Shown piece by piece: positions 16,126 through 16,934 of a stretch of DNA of 16,934 bases. The position numbers and the translations under genes are program-made. The notes under the pieces are model-generated. The model saw only the letters and a program-made list of their open reading frames with translations. It was not told the DNA's origin and made no database searches. The stretch is from CAVLCC01 sp963661535 (GTDB taxonomy: Bacteria; Actinomycetota; Coriobacteriia; Coriobacteriales; CADBOM01): NCBI GenBank assembly GCA_963661535.1, contig CAVLCC010000044.1:1-16934 (forward strand), in the 5' to 3' direction. Within the stretch, counting starts at the first letter, position 1. Each line of letters opens with the position of its first letter.

Positions 16126-16222
16126 ATTTACCTCTATTGTTCCACATTATTTTATTTACGTATAATAGTATAAATCCCGCTCAATAATAATTGTTTAGAA
16201 TTTTATATTAAATCGCTAAAAG

Positions 16223-16239
16223 AAACTTTTCACGTGAAA
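16223..16239 (-). promoter_or_regulatory. parS site 1 (ParB binding)
   Basis: Minus-strand TTTCACGTGAAAAGTTT contains the 12-bp palindromic parS core TTTCACGTGAAA; the classical 16-mer is TGTTTCACGTGAAACA. It lies about 100 bp upstream of the parA start and is inverted relative to sites 2 and 3. Confidence 0.85.
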
Positions 16240-16522
16240 TGTCTTGTATATATTGATTATTATTCTATTTATCTAAATCTTAATTATTATCATTTCTGTT
16301 TTAATAAGATATTATCAAGCAGAAATAATTATGCTTATTTACAAAATTTACAATATATATTTATTTTAACACAGGACTTTAAATTTTTATTTTTTAAAAA
16401 TATAAGTATCTAATAGGTTATTTTTATATTATATTGTTGTTTAAAATTAAATGTCTAGTAGATAAATATAATTACTTTTTATTTTTTTAAACTATCTAGT
16501 ACTACTATCTCTATAGATATTC

Positions 16523-16661
16523 ACTTAAGTATTTTCGTTTATATATTTTCTTAATTTATAATTCAAAATTAAACAAATTATTTCATATTTCTCTTAATAA
16601 TGTCATATAGGTTACATACTTAAGTACCTAATTTTTTTAATTAGCTAACTATACTTAAATA
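16523..16661. repeat. Three ACTTAA[GA]TA short repeats in the AT-rich region
   Basis: ACTTAAGTA occurs at 16523-16531 and 16618-16626 (the latter inside the 10-bp palindrome TACTTAAGTA), and ACTTAAATA at 16653-16661. The first and third share the longer ACTTAA[GA]TATTTTC. In such AT-rich DNA some recurrence is expected, so functional meaning is uncertain. Confidence 0.4.
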
Positions 16662-16744
16662 TTTTCCTGTTAAATTATATATTTTATCTTTTAACTTTTT
16701 GGTCACAAAAACATTCATTTACTTTTGTACAATATCTTAATAAT

Positions 16745-16761
16745 TTTCACGTGAAAAGTTT
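16745..16761 (+). promoter_or_regulatory. parS site 2 (ParB binding)
   Basis: Plus-strand TTTCACGTGAAAAGTTT carries the perfect 12-bp parS core. The outer bases differ from the classical 16-mer, with AAG in place of ACA on the right. It lies 114 bp from site 3 and in the same orientation. Confidence 0.85.
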
Positions 16762-16858
16762 TGATTAAAAGAATATGTTATAAGTATACATATATTTATA
16801 TAAAAATAAAATTTTTAAAATTAAAATACAATAACATTACATCAAACACAGAATTAAA

Positions 16859-16875
16859 TTTCACGTGAAAAGTTT
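16859..16875 (+). promoter_or_regulatory. parS site 3 (ParB binding)
   Basis: A third plus-strand copy of TTTCACGTGAAAAGTTT with a perfect palindromic core. Its right flank AAGTTTTA matches site 2 through the first seven bases (AAGTTTT). Confidence 0.85.
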
Positions 16876-16934
16876 TAGACATATAAATATCTAAAAAATC
16901 AATATTGGGTTTATTATTAGTTATAAGTAAATAT

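Larger units (their letters stand above)
16126..16934. other. Extremely AT-rich non-coding region upstream of parA, candidate origin-proximal region
   Basis: These 809 bp are very low in G+C (for example only 6 of 60 bases at 16381-16440) and stop-rich in every frame, so no gene is called. They contain three parS sites and three copies of an ACTTAA-based 9-mer. Such AT-rich DNA with clustered parS next to parA is typical of the oriC neighbourhood. However, no convincing DnaA box (TTATCCACA-like) was found: the best, TGTTCCACA at 16138-16146, matches 7 of 9. The origin may therefore lie just beyond the right edge. The parAB promoter must also be here; TATACT/TATTAT hexamers occur at about 16155-16175 but no clear -35. 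Confidence 0.6.

Noticed and set aside
16138..16146. TGTTCCACA as a DnaA box
   Set aside because: It has two mismatches to TTATCCACA, is isolated, and lies in the parA leader; not enough for a call.
15956..16147. 63-codon minus-strand frame overlapping the start of parA
   Set aside because: It lies in another frame of the highly conserved Walker-A-encoding part of parA, and its composition is not protein-like.
16292..16326. ATTTCTG...CAGAAAT inverted repeat
   Set aside because: Seven-base arms with a 21-nt loop in very AT-rich DNA are not distinctive and lack terminator features.

Overview
The window looks like an origin-proximal chromosome segment from a low-GC member of the Actinomycetota, most likely class Coriobacteriia (Atopobium/Fannyhessea/Lancefieldella-like). 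Three things suggest this: a secreted giant protein joining CWB2 cell-wall-binding repeats, MBG-like Ig modules and a C-terminal DUF6273 domain; the actinobacterial-style QAGC motif of the RlmN protein; and a parA-parB pair beside CACGTG-centred parS sites. The taxonomic call is inference from protein style; no 16S gene or other marker is present.

Layout, left to right. Bases 1-346 hold the start of a minus-strand membrane-anchored or secreted protein that runs off the left edge. A strong GC-rich hairpin at 457-490 separates it from the dominant feature, a single minus-strand gene of 12,069 bp (550-12618) encoding a 4,022-residue surface protein. In protein order it has a signal peptide, three CWB2 wall-anchoring repeats, 24 tandem units of about 107-155 residues (15 acidic units, most with DxDxDG calcium-loop-like motifs, then 9 with Pro/Thr/Gly linkers), seven MBG-like modules, and a DUF6273 tip. 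The 473-bp divergent spacer (12619-13091) carries four copies of a 7-mer (ATAGACT or its complement), two of them forming a perfect palindrome over a candidate -10 box of the giant gene.

rlmN (13092-14132, plus strand) follows. It converges on a minus-strand cluster that in transcription order is parA (16125-15361), parB (15368-14490, overlapping parA by 8 bp) and a 94-residue single-pass membrane protein (14465-14181). The right end (16126-16934) is extremely AT-rich, apparently non-coding, and holds three parS sites sharing an asymmetric 17-base core.

Functionally, ParA, ParB and the parS cluster form a chromosome-segregation module and place oriC nearby. If the origin lies in or beyond the right end, parAB and the giant gene are transcribed with the fork and rlmN against it. 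The giant gene is an independent accessory or adhesion locus whose repeat array shows higher-order duplication and local sequence transfer between units.
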